From Roseivirga sp. UBA6061 (lineage in GTDB: Bacteria > Bacteroidota > Bacteroidia > Cytophagales > Cyclobacteriaceae), in assembly GCA_002427745.1 (NCBI GenBank), contig DIYF01000010.1:105516-169515 (forward strand): a DNA stretch of 64,000 nt. Direction: 5' to 3'. This document shows, piece after piece, positions 18,473 through 27,136 of this stretch (positions are counted from its first letter, which is position 1; every line of letters begins with the position of its first letter). A program made the translations under genes and the position numbers. The notes under the pieces are model-generated. The model saw nothing but the letters and a program-made list of their open reading frames with translations, had not been told where the DNA came from and ran no database searches.

Positions 18473-18541
18473 CAGTCCCAAACGGGGAAATCGTGAGACC
18501 AGGAGCCTTTTTGAGGAGCCAAATGAAGCGATTTTAGAGAC

Positions 18542-18626
18542 AGAGGAGTGGCAGAGTGGTCGAATGCGGTGGTCTTGAAAACCATTGTACCGAGAGGTAC
18601 CGGGGGTTCGAATCCCTCCTCCTCTG
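18542..18626 (+). tRNA. tRNA-Ser (TGA)
   Basis: The acceptor stem AGAGGAG (18542-18548) pairs with CTCCTCT (18619-18625), then discriminator G. The anticodon loop is CTTGAAA (anticodon TGA). A long variable arm (GTACCGAGAGGTAC) and a T-loop TTCGAAT are present, typical for a serine tRNA of 85 bases. The CCA end is not encoded. Confidence 0.97.
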
Positions 18627-18631
18627 CATAT

Positions 18632-18703
18632 GGTCCGTTCGTCTAGGGGTTAGGACGCCAGGTTTTCATCCTGGTAACAGGGGTTCGATTCCCCTACGGA
18701 CTA
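18632..18703 (+). tRNA. tRNA-Glu (TTC)
   Basis: The acceptor GGTCCGT pairs with ACGGACT (18696-18702), with a G-T first pair and discriminator A. The anticodon arm is CCAGG/TTTTCAT/CCTGG with anticodon TTC. The T-arm is AGGGG/TTCGATT/CCCCT. CCA is not encoded. It shares one transcript with tRNA-Ser. Confidence 0.97.
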
Positions 18704-18707
18704 CATC

Positions 18708-18738
18708 AAAAACCCTGGCCTTTGCGCCAGGGTTTTTT
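18708..18738 (+). terminator. Rho-independent terminator of the tRNA operon
   Basis: AAAAACCCTGGC (18708-18719) pairs with GCCAGGGTTTTT (18726-18737), followed by T. It is a strong stem directly after tRNA-Glu. Confidence 0.9.
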
Positions 18739-19068
18739 GTTTCTTCCATTGTAGGTTTACAGAATCAGGTGAATTCAGTCTGAGGTATCCGGCAATAGCA
18801 TTGTCCTTTTTCTTCATCTCTTTACCGAGTTAATTCGTGTTTGCCGGCCTATGTGCTTCGGTGATCTGACCATGAGATGATAAACCCTCCATATGATCCT
18901 GGCGTCTGTTTTGGATATTCAGGATTGTACTCTTGAAATCCGATGCATAAATATCTTGCCCTTTCTGTGATGAGATTGTATATCAGGCTGCGCTTTTGGC
19001 AGTGTGGCGGCCGGTTGTGAGGCTTGGAATTAATCCTAAACAATGAGCTTCAAATAGCTTCTAATTGC
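18739..19068. other. Gene-free region before the polysaccharide locus
   Basis: About 330 bp between the tRNA terminator and the promoter of the polysaccharide export gene. No convincing ORF, RNA gene or NusG/UpxY-type antitermination gene is seen here; a 64-codon minus-strand frame with a TTG start is most likely chance. Confidence 0.5.
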
Positions 19069-19076
19069 TATATTTG
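19069..19076 (+). promoter_or_regulatory. Bacteroidota -7 promoter box of the polysaccharide locus
   Basis: TATATTTG is an exact TAnnTTTG. It lies 16 bp before the GTG at 19093 and inside the longer frame from 19024, so translation must begin downstream. A clear -33 box was not found. Confidence 0.6.
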
Positions 19077-19092
19077 CCCAATACTGAGAAAG

Positions 19093-19875
19093 GTGAGAAT
19101 AGCGAGATTTGATTTTTTATTGTTGTTTTTAGGGGTTGCATTTTGCCTCAGTTCATGTATTTCCTACGAGCAATCGCTGCTGTTACAGGAGCCGGGAGAA
19201 GCTTCTTACGAGGCTGCCCCACCATCAGAGGTTTATAAAGTCAGAGCCAACGACATTCTCAATATCAGCATCAAATCCTTTGATCAAAGCAATACTGATT
19301 TTATTAGTCCGGAGAATCAGCAGAATGTTCAGGGAGCCCGATTGGGTACAGGTAATCCTCAGCTCTTCTTTACTGGCTACTCAATGGATGAGTCCGGTCG
19401 TATTGATGTACCGCTTATCGGCACGGTAGCTGTTTTGGGACTGACCATGCGCGAAATTGAGCTGATATTGGAGGACAAGCTGAAACCTTATGTGAAATTC
19501 TCGAAGATTACAGTCAGTCTGAGTAACTTCAGGGTTACGGTAATGGGTGAAGTGAATACTCCGGGGGTACAGTACATTTATGAAAATGAATATGACCTGC
19601 TTCAGGCGATTGCCAATGCCGGAGATCTCACGGAATTCGCAAACCGCCAAAAGATAAGGTTGATGAGAAGAGAAGGCAAGAAGATAAAATCTGTCTGGAT
19701 GGACCTGACCAATCCGGAAATTATGGGATCAGAATATTTCCTGTTACAACAAGGAGATTATGTTTATATAGAACCATTGAAAGCAAAGGTGACAAGAAAC
19801 AACACGCAGAATGTCAGCCTGGGGATATCCGTGGTCTCCCTGGCAGTGACTTTAATCACGCTTTTTAGTCGTTGA
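19093..19875 (+). CDS. Polysaccharide export outer-membrane lipoprotein (Wza-like)
   Basis: From the GTG at 19093, the protein has 260 residues with a lipobox (LSSC, Cys22). The frame opens at a TTG at 19024, but the promoter box at 19069 excludes that start. The Poly_export domain is seen in VYKVRANDILNISI and GRIDVPLIGTVAVLGLT. The SLBB-like region follows (VTVMGEVNTPGVQYIYEN, LLQAIANAGDL). Wza-family proteins form the outer-membrane channel for capsule/exopolysaccharide export. A C-terminal hydrophobic segment (SLGISVVSLAVTLITLF) spans the outer membrane. It heads the locus with the tyrosine kinase. Confidence 0.9.
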   Translation: MRIARFDFLLLFLGVAFCLSSCISYEQSLLLQEPGEASYEAAPPSEVYKVRANDILNISIKSFDQSNTDFISPENQQNVQGARLGTGNPQLFFTGYSMDESGRIDVPLIGTVAVLGLTMREIELILEDKLKPYVKFSKITVSLSNFRVTVMGEVNTPGVQYIYENEYDLLQAIANAGDLTEFANRQKIRLMRREGKKIKSVWMDLTNPEIMGSEYFLLQQGDYVYIEPLKAKVTRNNTQNVSLGISVVSLAVTLITLFSR

Positions 19876-19913
19876 CAGTCTGGATTGTTTGATAACCGAA
19901 GCCCTATTACGTT

Positions 19914-22286
19914 ATGTCTGAAAATACCACTGAAGTTGATGATTTAGATATCAAGTATTGGCTCTTTAAGGTATTAAAGTTTTGGTATCTTTTCTTATTG
20001 GCTTTTGTGCTGTCCACAGGCCTGGCGCATCTGTATTTGAGGTATACCCCCAAGAGCTACCGGGTTTCATCTTCAATTTTGGTAATCGATGAGAGCAGGT
20101 CGAATGATCTTAACCTGGGTGCTCTTTCCGGTCTTACGGGGGGCAGAGTTCCTTCTGGCATGCGCGATATTGAGTCTGAAATATCGCTTATCCGGTCATT
20201 TGATTTAATTCAGTCTACCCTCAGGGACTTAAATTTTCAGGTGTCTTACTTCACAAAGGGTGATATACGAGATAATGAGGTGTTTAGCGACTCGCCTGTA
20301 GAGGTGAGAGCGATAGACTTTGAGAATCAGACCCGTCAGAGCATTTTTCTGGACTTTACATCAGACAATAGTTTCAATGTTTTCCTGCTGGATGATGAGA
20401 GTAAGCGCTGGACTTGCGAGTTCGGTAAGCCGTGTAGAAGTGATGAGTTTGCTTTTGTAGCCACACTGAAGAATAGACAGTTACTTGAGCAACTTGATGT
20501 GCCGTTTTACATCAGAATTCATGACCTGGACAGGCTTACTGTTCAATACATGGCAAGGTTAAGGGCTCAGCCACGTGATAAGTCTACCGCCTATTGGGGT
20601 AGTTCGAATGTCATGGATATTGACCTGTCGGGGAGGGTTATTGATAAAAGTACCACCTTTATTAACACCCTTGTTCAGGCATTTATTGAATATGACCTGA
20701 ATGAAAGGAACTCTACCGCTAACAATACTATCAGCTTCATTAACGAGCAACTTGTGAGTATTACTGACTCATTGGATGCTGTAGAGGACAGGCTTGAAGA
20801 GTTTCGGGCGGAAAAGGGAATTATCGATTTGTCCAGCAAAGGGGGCTTGTTGCTTACCCAAATCACGGAGTTTGAGAATCAAAAAGCAGCCATTGATTTG
20901 AAGCTCAAGTATTACGATTTCTTGTCGAAATATCTTGCCTCACCTGAGGTTAATGATCAAATAGTATCACCAAGTACTGCTGGAATAGATGATCTTGCCT
21001 TAATCTCGCTGATTGATCAGCTGAATGTTTTGATTTCTGAAAAGGTAAAACTTTTGGTTACCGAGGGTGAAAAGAGCCTGGTGCTTCAGGGGGTCAATGA
21101 TCAGATAAGTAGCGTGAAAGGGAGGGTGCAGGAAAGCATTCGCAACGCGATTGAGAGTAGCAGGCTCTCTTATGGACAGATAGAGGAACAACTGACTCGT
21201 TACAAAGCAGACGTGAGTGAACTGCCTAAGAATGAAAGTGAGCTTCTGGCCATTCAAAGACAGTTTAATATCAACAATGAGCTTTACACATTTCTCCTTA
21301 AGAGAAAATCTGAAAGCGAGATAGCCAGGGCTGGTAACAGACCCAAGGTGAAGGTGCTGGATAAAGCAAGGCGCCTGCAGGCTTCTCCCCTGGGGCCCGC
21401 GCCCAGAAGCATATACGTGCAGGCCAACGCCTTAGGGTTTATTCTGGTTTGCATGTTCCTCGGGTTGCGTTTCTTCTTTCAGGTAAGAATTACTGATGTT
21501 GAGCAGATCAAAGAGCGTGGCAAGGTCACGGTCCTGGGCCATATACCGCACATAAGAATCAAAAAGAAAACAGGAACAGCTCTTATTTCACCAAAAGACC
21601 CACTTTCGGAGGCGTTTCGGGGAGTGCGGCTCAACCTGGACTTTATAGTCCCCAAAAAAGATACAGCCAGTGTGATAGGGATAACCTCTGCCGAAAGCGG
21701 AGAGGGTAAGACATTCAGTGCTCTGAACCTTGCCCAGGTCTTTGCCGTCACCGGCAAGCGTGTTGTCTTATTGGGGATAGATCTGAGAAAGCCCAGGTTG
21801 CAGTCGGAGTTGTCTTTACAGCATGATGTCGGCCTGAGCAATTACTTTATTGGCAAAGCAAAATCAACTGAAATCATTCAGCAGTCGGGTATTGAAAACC
21901 TTGACGTAATTGTCAGTGGTCCCGTGCCGCCAAACCCTGCCGAATTAATTGAGGGAAGTGGTTTTGCAACATTGCTTGAGGAGCTTAGTGGCCAATACGA
22001 TTATGTGGTTTGTGATGGCCCGCCTATCGGTTTGGTAACAGATTATCTTTCGATAGCTCCTTATATGGACACAACCTTGTTTGTAGTCCGGTTGAAATAC
22101 TCACGTTTGAAATCAACGGAGTTACTCTCAGACCAGGTTGCCCGGGGGGCTATTAAAAGTGCTCACATCCTGATCAATGATGTAAGTAAGAGTGGCTCGA
22201 GAAAATACGGTTATGGCTATGGTTACGGCTATGGCAATGACTCAAAGCAAAGCGGAGGACTTATTAGCAGACTTTTCAGACGATAG
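19914..22286 (+). CDS. Polysaccharide biosynthesis tyrosine autokinase (Wzc-like)
   Basis: The 790-residue protein joins a Wzz-type chain-length domain (membrane segment near 22-44, periplasmic coiled coil about 260-470, second membrane segment near 500-520) to a cytoplasmic BY-kinase. The kinase has Walker A (SAESGEGKT), Walker A' (VVLLGIDLRKP) and Walker B (YVVCDGPP). The tail has a Tyr/Gly cluster (KYGYGYGYGYG), the autophosphorylation site that controls polymer length and export. It works with the export lipoprotein before it. Confidence 0.95.
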   Translation: MSENTTEVDDLDIKYWLFKVLKFWYLFLLAFVLSTGLAHLYLRYTPKSYRVSSSILVIDESRSNDLNLGALSGLTGGRVPSGMRDIESEISLIRSFDLIQSTLRDLNFQVSYFTKGDIRDNEVFSDSPVEVRAIDFENQTRQSIFLDFTSDNSFNVFLLDDESKRWTCEFGKPCRSDEFAFVATLKNRQLLEQLDVPFYIRIHDLDRLTVQYMARLRAQPRDKSTAYWGSSNVMDIDLSGRVIDKSTTFINTLVQAFIEYDLNERNSTANNTISFINEQLVSITDSLDAVEDRLEEFRAEKGIIDLSSKGGLLLTQITEFENQKAAIDLKLKYYDFLSKYLASPEVNDQIVSPSTAGIDDLALISLIDQLNVLISEKVKLLVTEGEKSLVLQGVNDQISSVKGRVQESIRNAIESSRLSYGQIEEQLTRYKADVSELPKNESELLAIQRQFNINNELYTFLLKRKSESEIARAGNRPKVKVLDKARRLQASPLGPAPRSIYVQANALGFILVCMFLGLRFFFQVRITDVEQIKERGKVTVLGHIPHIRIKKKTGTALISPKDPLSEAFRGVRLNLDFIVPKKDTASVIGITSAESGEGKTFSALNLAQVFAVTGKRVVLLGIDLRKPRLQSELSLQHDVGLSNYFIGKAKSTEIIQQSGIENLDVIVSGPVPPNPAELIEGSGFATLLEELSGQYDYVVCDGPPIGLVTDYLSIAPYMDTTLFVVRLKYSRLKSTELLSDQVARGAIKSAHILINDVSKSGSRKYGYGYGYGYGNDSKQSGGLISRLFRR

Positions 22287-22434
22287 AGCTGATCCATTTT
22301 TATGACTGTCCTGCCTTTTAAATTGCTGTCAGCCTCCTGTTGTGTGACTGACCATGGCGAAGCCGTGCTAAGATGAAGTTAATAACCGGCCCGAAAGTTT
22401 CAATATTAGTGTAACAGGCCATAAGCGATACCTG

Positions 22435-23457
22435 ATTATCAAAGAAAAAGTTAACAAACCGCTGATTATTGCTGAGGTAGGCCAGGCCCATGAAGGAAGC
22501 CTGGGCATGGCTCATGCTTATATAGAAGCCCTGGCAGCTACCGGGGTAAATGCTGTAAAGTTCCAGACACATATTGCCGATGCTGAGAGTAGTGAGTTTG
22601 AGCCTTTCAGAGTGAATTTCAGCTATGAAGACAAAACACGGCTGGATTACTGGAGAAGAATGGAATTCACGCCTGAGCAATGGGTAGGGCTGAAAGCACA
22701 CTGTGAAGAAAAGGGGATGGAATTTATGTCTTCTCCTTTTAGTCTTGAGGCGGTTGATCTTCTGGAAAAACTTGATGTAAAGCGATACAAGATTGGATCT
22801 GGCGAGGTCTCCAATAAGCTGATGCTGGAAAGAATAGCCCGGACAGGCAAGCCGGTCATCCTTTCTTCAGGAATGAGCTCTTTCGCTGAACTCGATGAAA
22901 CCACTCTCTTTCTGAAAGAGAAGCAGGTTGAGTACAGTGTACTACAGTGCACCACTGCATACCCCACTGAACCCGCCCGATGGGGACTTAATGTGATGGG
23001 TGAATTAAAGCAACGGTATGGAGTACCGGTGGGCTTTAGCGATCATTCGGGAGATATATATGCCTGTCTTGCTGCTGTGACTTTAGGAGCTGAGATAATT
23101 GAATTTCATGTCGTGTTCGATAAGCAGATGTTTGGGCCTGATGCCGGTTCATCACTGACCATGGATCAGATAAAGCAACTGGTAGAAGGGGTAGGGCAGA
23201 TCACAAAGGCTCAAAATAGTCCTCTTGACAAAACAGACAACTCGCAGTTTGCAGAACTCAAGGAGATTTTTGAGAAATCACTGGCCATTAATAAAGCACT
23301 GCCGGCCGGTCATGCGCTGACCCTCGATGATTTAGAGTCAAAAAAACCAAGAGGTAAAGGTTTGGAGGCAGGTTTGTTTAAGGAGGTAATCGGGAAAAAG
23401 CTGAAACACCCTTTGACCAGGGGCAGCTTTTTAAACAGAGAAGATTTTGATTCATGA
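22435..23457 (+). CDS. neuB: N-acetylneuraminate synthase family protein (NeuB-like)
   Basis: The protein condenses phosphoenolpyruvate with an N-acetyl-hexosamine to make a nonulosonic acid. The N-terminal LIIAEVGQAHEGSLG, the VKFQTH and KIGSGE segments, GFSDHSGD and a C-terminal SAF domain (KKPRGKGLEAGL) are all present. The first ATG (22507) lies after the conserved N-terminal motif. From the stop at 22369 to 22507 this frame holds no ATG, GTG or TTG. A start near 22432-22438 (CTG, ATT or ATC) would give about 340 residues and the usual N-terminus, so a non-canonical start or a base error is likely. Its end overlaps neuC. Confidence 0.85.
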   Translation: MIKEKVNKPLIIAEVGQAHEGSLGMAHAYIEALAATGVNAVKFQTHIADAESSEFEPFRVNFSYEDKTRLDYWRRMEFTPEQWVGLKAHCEEKGMEFMSSPFSLEAVDLLEKLDVKRYKIGSGEVSNKLMLERIARTGKPVILSSGMSSFAELDETTLFLKEKQVEYSVLQCTTAYPTEPARWGLNVMGELKQRYGVPVGFSDHSGDIYACLAAVTLGAEIIEFHVVFDKQMFGPDAGSSLTMDQIKQLVEGVGQITKAQNSPLDKTDNSQFAELKEIFEKSLAINKALPAGHALTLDDLESKKPRGKGLEAGLFKEVIGKKLKHPLTRGSFLNREDFDS

Positions 23458-24614
23458 CGGAGGTACGTAAAGTTTGTGTTGTAGTAACTGCCCGTCCCTC
23501 ATATAGCCGGGTTAAAACCGCTTTGAAAGCCATAGAAAACCACCCCGGGTTAGAACTTCAACTGGTAGTGGCAGCATCGGCTCTTCTTGAGAAGTATGGC
23601 TCTGCTGTGAATTATATTGAAGAGGACGGCTTTAAAATCGATGCCAGGGTATTCAATGTGCTGGAAGGAGAGAATCTGACGGCCGCTGCCAAGACGACAG
23701 GTATAGGCATTCTTGAGCTATCTACTGTCTTTGAAAATTTGAGGCCCGATATCGTCATTAGCATTGCCGATCGTTTTGAGACCATGGCCACGGCTATTGC
23801 CGCCAGCTATATGAACATTCCTCTGGGGCATATCCAGGGAGGTGAGGTTACGGGAAATATTGACGAGAAGGTACGTCACGCCATAACCAAGCTGGCTGAC
23901 TATCATCTGGTAGCTTCCGAAGGGGCCAAAGAGCGGGTAATAAAACTGGGAGAAGAGGGTAACATGGTATTTAATACCGGTTGCCCCTCAATAGACCTTG
24001 CCAAACAGGTACAGAATGATCCTGTACTTGATTTTGATCCTTATGAGAAATACGGTGGGGTTGGCAAATTACAGGATCTCGAGGGGGGCTACTTTGTAGT
24101 CATGCAACATCCCGTCACAACGCAATATGCGGCCGCAAGAAAGCAGGTGGAAGAAACTCTTGAAGCCATGATTGAGGTAAATAAACCGGTACTGTGGTTT
24201 TGGCCTAACGTGGATGCCGGCTCAGATGGAACTTCAAATGGCATCCGGGCATTTCGGGAAAGAAATCCCGGAAATCCTTTCCATTTTTTCAAAAATATGG
24301 AGCCAAAGGACTTTTTGAAGCTCCTGATCAACGCTGATGCCCTTATAGGGAATAGCAGTGTAGGAATAAGAGAATGTGCCTTTTTGGGTATTCCGGTTGT
24401 CAACATCGGTGTGAGACAGCAGGGCAGAGAAAGAGGAAGCAATGTGATCGATGTGGACTATGACAAGGAAGCCATCATCGGGGCGTTAAAGGCCATCACT
24501 TCCCAGCCGAGACCTTCAGGTTCTGGTGTCTACGGAGGAGGAGATGCAGGAGAGAAGATTGCTGAAGTCCTGAACAAAGTACCTTTGCGTTTTCATAAAA
24601 CCATCACCTATTAA
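23454..24614 (+). CDS. neuC: UDP-N-acetylglucosamine 2-epimerase, hydrolysing (NeuC-like)
   Basis: This 386-residue GT-B-fold enzyme has VVVTARPSYSRVKTAL at the start, GHIQGGEVTGNIDEKVRHA in the middle and a C-terminal GNSSVGIRECAFLGIPVVNIG block, all typical for hydrolysing UDP-GlcNAc 2-epimerases, which yield ManNAc and UDP. Its ATG overlaps the neuB stop (ATGA) and its stop overlaps neuA. Together with neuB and neuA it forms the sialic-type acid pathway. Whether the sugar is Neu5Ac or a legionaminic-type acid cannot be told from these three genes; the lack of other Leg genes favours the simpler one. Confidence 0.9.
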   Translation: MTEVRKVCVVVTARPSYSRVKTALKAIENHPGLELQLVVAASALLEKYGSAVNYIEEDGFKIDARVFNVLEGENLTAAAKTTGIGILELSTVFENLRPDIVISIADRFETMATAIAASYMNIPLGHIQGGEVTGNIDEKVRHAITKLADYHLVASEGAKERVIKLGEEGNMVFNTGCPSIDLAKQVQNDPVLDFDPYEKYGGVGKLQDLEGGYFVVMQHPVTTQYAAARKQVEETLEAMIEVNKPVLWFWPNVDAGSDGTSNGIRAFRERNPGNPFHFFKNMEPKDFLKLLINADALIGNSSVGIRECAFLGIPVVNIGVRQQGRERGSNVIDVDYDKEAIIGALKAITSQPRPSGSGVYGGGDAGEKIAEVLNKVPLRFHKTITY

Positions 24615-25306
24615 TGAAGATTCTTGGCCTTATACCGGCCAGAGGTGGTTCCAAAGGAGTTCCCCGTAAGAATATCAGGTTGCTCAATGGCAAGCCTCTC
24701 ATTTACTATACCATTGATCCGGCAATACGGACTGAGGTATTCAGTGAAATATTGGTTTCGACAGATGACAAAGAGATAGCTGCGGTCGCAGAAGAACTAG
24801 GAGCAAAAGCCCGTTTAAGACCAGCCCACCTGGCTACTGATACTTCTCCTACTCTTGATACGGTCGTACATGTATTACAGGAATACCGAAGCCGGGGAGT
24901 AGAATTTGATGCGGTCTGTCTTTTACAACCGACCAATCCTCTCAGGTCCGGGGAACTCATTCGGGATAGCGTCAAGAGATTTGAGAGCACTGGGGCTGAT
25001 AGTCTTATCACTGTCAGACGGGTGCCTCATGAGTTTAACCCTCACTGGACCTTTGAACAAAATAATGACGGATTTTTAGAGATTGCCACAGGCGATACCG
25101 ACATTATTCCCAGACGACAGGAGTTACCTCCGGCTTATTATCGGGACGGATCAATATACCTTACCAGGACTGAGGTCATTTTGGAAAAGAACAGCCTCTA
25201 TGGAGAGCGTGTGGACTTTTTGGATGTGACGCAGGAGGCATACCTGAACATTGATACCATGGATGACTGGGAGCAGGCAGAGAGGGTTTTCGCTGACCAG
25301 CGATGA
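24614..25306 (+). CDS. neuA: Acylneuraminate cytidylyltransferase (NeuA-like)
   Basis: This 230-residue protein starts with IPARGGSKGVPRKNIR, the CTP-binding signature of CMP-sialic acid synthetases, and continues with LVSTDDKEIAAVAEELGA and LLQPTNPLRSGELI. It activates the nonulosonic acid with CTP so that a glycosyltransferase can add it to the polymer. Its ATG shares a base with the neuC stop. No sialyltransferase of a recognised family is nearby, so one of the GT4-like enzymes or the GT-B-like protein could do the transfer; this is inference. Confidence 0.92.
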   Translation: MKILGLIPARGGSKGVPRKNIRLLNGKPLIYYTIDPAIRTEVFSEILVSTDDKEIAAVAEELGAKARLRPAHLATDTSPTLDTVVHVLQEYRSRGVEFDAVCLLQPTNPLRSGELIRDSVKRFESTGADSLITVRRVPHEFNPHWTFEQNNDGFLEIATGDTDIIPRRQELPPAYYRDGSIYLTRTEVILEKNSLYGERVDFLDVTQEAYLNIDTMDDWEQAERVFADQR

Positions 25307-25390
25307 TCATAGCATTTTTTTGACTGTTCCTGTAAGCCGGACAGTTTTATCCCGATCGTTCCATTTCCAGCCAGTATTAAGAGTATTTGC

Positions 25391-27136
25391 ATGTGTGGCA
25401 TTGCCGGTTTTGTAGCCAAAGAACCAGAAAACCTCAGCTCTGAAAGAGTGGAGGCCATGCTGGAGGCACAAAAACACAGAGGGCCGGACAGTCAGGGGTT
25501 TCAGAGACTTGACAACCAGATTATTTTAGGTCATAACCGACTATCAATTATTGACCTGTCTGCGTCTGCTAATCAGCCCTTTTTTTCCGGTGACAGGCGA
25601 TACTGCCTCGTGTTTAATGGGGAGGTTTATAATTACCTCGAATTAAGAAGGGAGCTTAAGCCCTTCTACAATTTCACAACAAGCTCAGACACGGAGGTAT
25701 TGCTTGCCGCATATATCACCTGGGGAGAGACTATGCTCGACCGGTTGGTCGGGATGTTCGCCTTTGCCATATATGACAGGCAAACCAAAGAGCTTTTTAT
25801 GGCCAGGGACAGGTTTGGGGTCAAGCCCTTTTACTATGCCATAACAAGCACCGGTGATTTTATCTTTGCCAGTGAGATTAAAGCACTACATGCTGCCGGT
25901 ATAGCCAGGGTAAGCAATGAGGTCATGTGGTCTTGTTACCTGGTCAGCGGGCTTTATCAGTATGAGAATCAGACTTTCTGGGAGGGCGTTTTTCAACTGA
26001 AAGCCGGACACTTTATGAGGCTTAAAGCCGATTCTCAAAGTGGGCTCCCTGAACAGTCGGAATGGTACGATTTTGTTGCAAATGTCAAGGCATTAAAGGA
26101 AGAACAAGAGGTTTCCGGGCGGTCTGAGGAAGCACATCTCCGCCATTATAAATCTCTACTTGAAGAGAGTATTGCTTTAAGGTTTCGGTCAGATGTGCCG
26201 GTCGGTTTTAACCTGAGTGGTGGTCTTGATTCGTCTCTACTGCTTAGCCTGGTGGACGCATTCAAACCGGATACCCCGATAGAAGGCTTTACTTTTTATT
26301 GCAATGATCCACGGTATGATGAGCTTCCCTGGGTAGAGGGACTGATAGCCGAGAAAAATAAACCTTTAAACAAGGTTTTGATGGAAGCCAGGGATGTCCC
26401 GGGGCTTTCGCAAGGGGTAATGCACTTTCAGGATGAGCCCTATGGCGGAATTCCCACGCTGGCTTACTCAAAGATATTTGAACAGGCCAGGGAAAAAGGT
26501 ACCATCGTTTTACTGGATGGTCAGGGGATGGATGAAGCCTGGGCAGGATATGACTACTATCACCGAAACTCTGACTCCGTAGTGCAGGGGGTAAAGAGAA
26601 GCCCTCTCAGACCGGAGGTTCTCAAAGAAGAGTTTGCAACCAGGACCATAGGAGTTACATATCCCTCTCCGTTCAAAGATGACCTGCTCAACAAGCAGTA
26701 CAGAGACCTCTTTCATACTAAAATACCCCGGGCTCTCAGGTTTAACGACCGCATATCCATGATGCACTCAACAGAGCTCAGGGAACCTTTTCTGGATCAC
26801 AGACTGGTAGAGTATGCTTTCGCTCTGCCTACGGAGCTAAAAGTGAGAAATGAGAGTACTAAGTGGGGGTTAAGAAAACTTGCCAAAGGCTATATAGAAA
26901 ACGATCTGGTTTTGGCACCCAAGCGTCCTCTACAGACTCCGCAGAGAGAATGGTTAACCGAGGACCTCATCGATTGGATTGAAGGAGAAATACAGGAGTT
27001 GGCCGGTCATCCCTGGTTTAATGGAGAGGAGCTCAAAAACAGCTGGGCTGACTTCAAAAAATCTGATAAGGAAAACACGTTTTTCCTTTGGCAATGGCTG
27101 TCTGTGCAACTGATGGATAAAGTATCTGAACGTTGA
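25391..27136 (+). CDS. Glutamine-dependent asparagine synthase homologue (AsnB-like)
   Basis: The 581-residue protein has an N-terminal class II amidotransferase domain (MCGIAGF with nucleophile Cys2, FNGEVYNYLE, GVKPFYYA) and a C-terminal synthase domain with the PP-loop SGGLDSS, DGQGMDEAWAG, and LREPFLDHRLVEYAF. Such homologues inside polysaccharide loci are often thought to amidate uronic or amino-acid-linked sugars, and not to make free asparagine. The N-terminal Cys distinguishes it from lasso-peptide cyclases. Its stop overlaps the flippase start. Confidence 0.9.
   Translation: MCGIAGFVAKEPENLSSERVEAMLEAQKHRGPDSQGFQRLDNQIILGHNRLSIIDLSASANQPFFSGDRRYCLVFNGEVYNYLELRRELKPFYNFTTSSDTEVLLAAYITWGETMLDRLVGMFAFAIYDRQTKELFMARDRFGVKPFYYAITSTGDFIFASEIKALHAAGIARVSNEVMWSCYLVSGLYQYENQTFWEGVFQLKAGHFMRLKADSQSGLPEQSEWYDFVANVKALKEEQEVSGRSEEAHLRHYKSLLEESIALRFRSDVPVGFNLSGGLDSSLLLSLVDAFKPDTPIEGFTFYCNDPRYDELPWVEGLIAEKNKPLNKVLMEARDVPGLSQGVMHFQDEPYGGIPTLAYSKIFEQAREKGTIVLLDGQGMDEAWAGYDYYHRNSDSVVQGVKRSPLRPEVLKEEFATRTIGVTYPSPFKDDLLNKQYRDLFHTKIPRALRFNDRISMMHSTELREPFLDHRLVEYAFALPTELKVRNESTKWGLRKLAKGYIENDLVLAPKRPLQTPQREWLTEDLIDWIEGEIQELAGHPWFNGEELKNSWADFKKSDKENTFFLWQWLSVQLMDKVSER

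Noticed and set aside
18849..19043. 64-codon minus-strand frame before the polysaccharide locus
   Set aside because: It begins at a TTG, overlaps the promoter region of the export gene and shows no family trait.
25321..25350. ACTGTTC...GGACAGT hairpin after neuA
   Set aside because: The stem is short with a mismatch and a weak T run, so a terminator or attenuator is not supported.
25391..27136. Lasso-peptide cyclase reading of the AsnB-like gene
   Set aside because: The intact N-terminal Cys2 amidotransferase domain and lack of a precursor or B-protein argue for a regular glutamine-dependent amidotransferase.
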